From Saxidomus purpurata (taxonomy: Eukaryota > Mollusca > Bivalvia > Venerida > Veneridae), in assembly GCA_022818135.1 (NCBI GenBank), contig JAFMSR010000005.1, forward strand, positions 27,552,263 through 27,616,262: a stretch of DNA of 64,000 nt. The letters are read 5' to 3'. The notes beneath the pieces are model-generated. The model was not told the DNA's origin. It did not search any database and worked only from the letters and a program-made list of their open reading frames with translations. Shown here one piece after another: positions 60,894-64,000 of this stretch. The stretch's first letter is position 1. Every line of letters starts with the position of its first letter. Position numbers and translations under genes: made by a program.

Positions 60894-61211
60894 GATCACT
60901 TTATGTACTGGTGAAATTGATACTAATTTTTATCCCTTTTTATATAACAACAACAACAACAACAATATAGTTTATTGCATTAAACATTTACATAATGCTT
61001 ATAGCAACAACAATATAAGCCAAGTACAAAGCTTTTCGGAAGGGCTTGGTAATTAACATTTTCAAGATGAATAAAATGTAATAAGTTTTAGTTTCTTATT
61101 TTGTTTGCATGGTAAAGAAATTTGGACAAATTGATTAATACAGTTTTGGAATTTTTTGATCACTTTATGTACTGGTGAAATTGATACTAATTTTTATCCC
61201 TTTTTATATAA
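60894..61211 (-). mobile_element. 5'-truncated retroelement with 54-bp target-site duplication
   Basis: Identical 54-nt direct repeats (60894-60947 and 61158-61211) flank 210 bp. On the minus strand this insert ends ...gcaataaactatattg(ttg)n directly against one repeat, as expected for the 3' tail of a non-LTR retroelement with a (TTG)n tail. No coding part remains. Perfect identity of the flanks indicates a young insertion. Confidence 0.75.
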
Positions 61212-64000
61212 TGAAAAGGAGGTTAATACCCTTGACTCTCTTTGTGTTCAATTAAATTATTTTCTGACTCATAATCCAACCATGATCGAGCACTTTTGAA
61301 ACTTCTCCGTTTAAAAAAAAACTGACCTCAAGTTAGGCACCATTTGACATTCGTGCATTGTAACTTTATAATGGGCTTACGTTTCATAATCGGCTTCTGT
61401 CATTTAAAAAATATTTTTCAATTCATTACACATTAAAAAGATATTATGCGATTATGAGATTAATAACAGGATAAATTAAGATTTACACATATCTTAATTA
61501 ATTCTGCTAGGGAATTCTTTTTGATGAAGGCCGCTTCGGTTCCATTATGACAAGAATACAGAACAGAACAGAATTAACATATTGCTATAAACTCAGTTTC
61601 TTACCAGCTCTCAGCGTAAAAAAATGCGTATATATTATGGTCAACAAAGCAAAAGAATATATTTCTCTTGTAGATTAAGATATCTACACGTTATACAAAT
61701 CGCTCTAAATCTATATTTTTTCAACACACTTTCAAGTGAGGTCTGGAATTCGCAAGTGGTAGGTGATAAGTTATCAAGGTGTAACGATTCTGATGCGAAC
61801 TTCTTGAATTTCTGGCAAAGTTCTGCGACCTTATCATTCATTCCTGTGAAACGAATCTGATCCAATTATTGATCAAATGAGGCACATGTCTGCAAAGAAT
61901 GTTCTAATTTAAAGTCTGAAGAGTTCTTATTTTTAACCATATACCATTCAAAACGAGGCAATTTGTTACAATGATTGTGCAATTCGAAAAGTCGTCTGCG
62001 TTTATTTACCGTCTGCATGCAAGCAATATGTAAAATTCTAGATTAGTTTCAGACATTGCCCATGGATTTTGCATTTAAAACAGTTCTTGGCTTTTCCGGC
62101 GCTCGTGTATCATGTAACCTGTCCAAATAAGCTAGAATTAGACCGACAGATATATACGTATATTGAACGGTCTACGAGTGTCAATCGATATTCCAAAAAC
62201 TGCTGAATCAATTGGTGTTTTTCAGTGTGCATGGAATCGAACCTATTACCCAGTTTAAGAAAACAAAGGTCCACGAGGAATCAATACATAAACAGATGCA
62301 CTACTAAAATTAATTATTTCCGTCGGTAAGATCAAAGGATATATTGATCGTTAGATTTACTTTTTCTCGGTGAGCTAGTTCGTGTTACTGCAGGAACTTG
62401 TCAGTAATATATAGTTAGTGTCTCAGTGGGGGAAATGAAGAATATATGACTGAGAAAATGTTGAAAATCTCCAAGTTGGTAGAGGACACTTTTTTTAAAG
62501 AGACGTAATAGTTCAGGTATCTGTTTTGAGAAGTGCCTACATGTGAAATGCTTTGACTTTGACTTTTCAAAGCGACAAATTTAAAAATAGAGCAAGAATA
62601 CCCACTAGAAATGACTCAGCAGAAATTTACATTACATGCATATAGTTCTTTCCGAGTTTTCTCTCGTTCTGAATATTATTTCAATCGGTGTCATATTTTC
62701 TTCCATCTGTTCATGTGGCAACTTCATTTCTGTTTGAACTTCTAGAAACGTGTAATTAAAAGCATTTCTGCGGCTTCTTGATCGTGACAGCATGCAGTAC
62801 CTTACAAGATGTGCACCGTAAATTAGACGTTTCAGGGTCTGCGACTTTTCAAACATGCTAATTAACATTGAAAGATTTCGACACTTTATGACCAAAATCT
62901 CACATGAACACAGAACAAAGGCTTGTGCTTGCAGAAAAAAACGATGATTTTGACGATAGCATATAACATAGATGCAATTACAATACGTAGTACATATATA
63001 GTCCTTTGACACTATCTATCCTAACTTTCTCTTGTTTACAGATTTTGATTATTTCAACCACAATGGTAAAATTTGGGTTATCTCTTTAAATAATCACCAT
63101 ACTAATCACGAACTTATATGGGATAGATATTATCAAACAGTTTTTCGCTTTAAAAACAAACCTAAACAACAACTATGATAATAATTCACCGACAGATAGT
63201 GACTGGATTTTTAAAGGTTATCTAAAATAAATTAGCAGACAAGAATAAAACCAAAAGATCACCTTTGTATTTAAAACATTAAACGGCAATTTAGATAATG
63301 GAAAAATACAAACAAGTATGTTCGACATGCACACTACCTCCTGCTTTGCATGTAAATAGACGTTTTAACAGAGCTGGTAATTAGCAAGGTGTTTCCTCTT
63401 TCCTGCGAAACAAAGGAGAGACATGAGCTTACGTTTTAATCGTCATCTATATTTTAATAAAAAAATGTCTCCAATAAACTTGTGCACGATTTTTACCATA
63501 CTGCACGTGCTCCTTTATATTTTGGCACGACTGACATTTGCAGCACGAACAGCGAGATGGACGGGCATGGAGCGTTAAACAGTGGCTAATTAAGTTTTCA
63601 ATTATCGTTCCTGTATGGGAGGAGGCTGGCCACTGGGGACTATTTGCACATAATGGGTCGATCAAGGGAGTTAATAGACCGTGACTGACGAGCCCTAGTG
63701 AGCTCCTAACTCGGTTCAATGCAAAGGTGAATGAACCCTGTGTGTCCATTTTTACAATTTGTGAGACTCTAAAAATCTCTAGATATAGAAGAACTAAAAG
63801 TTTCTTGTGAATGTATACTGTTCAAATATTGACCTACTGATAATAAAAGAACCATATAAGAAAACGTGTAGATATGTGACATACAGTATTGACGGTGTGT
63901 TAGACATATCGATCATTTTGGTGATCGAAGTCCATAAATAATAGATAGCGACAAGGCCGATTGTGTATCGAAAAAATGTACATGTATGTAATACATGTAT

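Noticed and set aside
62225..62290. Minus-strand ggttcgattcc resembling a tRNA B box
   Set aside because: The T-stem does not pair and no acceptor stem or good A box is present.
62632..63012. 126-codon minus ORF
   Set aside because: No recognisable domain or splice support; length is within chance for the number of frames examined.

Overview
The window is AT-rich, intron-rich metazoan nuclear DNA. Repeated short words such as tacatgta, many diverged dispersed repeats and several minisatellites fit a lophotrochozoan, most likely a bivalve mollusc. That organism call is inference from composition and repeat style only. There is no bacterial-type gene organisation, no rRNA, no convincing tRNA and no CRISPR.

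One protein-coding gene is well supported. It is a polo-like kinase on the minus strand, and eleven exons can be read from 48164 down to the stop codon at 26791. All internal splice sites are GT/AG and all phases agree. The exons join into 581 residues: a kinase domain from the second half of the glycine loop onward, a Ser/Pro-containing linker and two polo boxes. The phosphopeptide-pincer residues (Trp, His, Lys) are kept. The exon carrying the start codon and the first part of the glycine loop was not found. A 67-nt exon-like segment at 50567-50633 has good splice signals and a compatible phase, but it does not encode the expected residues. A CpG-bearing segment near 49740-49930 looks promoter-like.

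Layout. 1-2490: ancient diverged duplications with a period near 850 bp, with another copy near 9767. 3102-3210: inverted repeat. 3482-3862: an 18-bp minisatellite open in four frames. 4141-5100: hairpin-bearing and duplicated repeats. 6939-7021: a 30-bp-stem hairpin. 7800-8020: C and CT runs. 11220-11850: a dispersed repeat. 13440-15130: nested minisatellites that decay into homopolymer runs. 15231-15735: LINE debris with inverted LINE-type tails. 17986-18230: a diverged duplication. 19568-20900: a 16-bp tandem array of about 1.3 kb. 20906-26790: no ORFs, possibly a long 3' UTR or downstream flank of the kinase. 26791-48164: the kinase gene, with two large introns holding minisatellites and a foldback element. 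48165-64000: upstream or intergenic DNA with a candidate exon, a promoter-like patch, a short tandem duplication and a clear retroelement insertion flanked by a 54-bp target-site duplication.

No novel multi-gene system was found. The best leads are the incomplete and divergent kinase 5' end, the two-type 18-bp array, the strong hairpin at 6939-7021 and the 54-bp target-site duplication. Most short ORFs have no recognisable protein signal.
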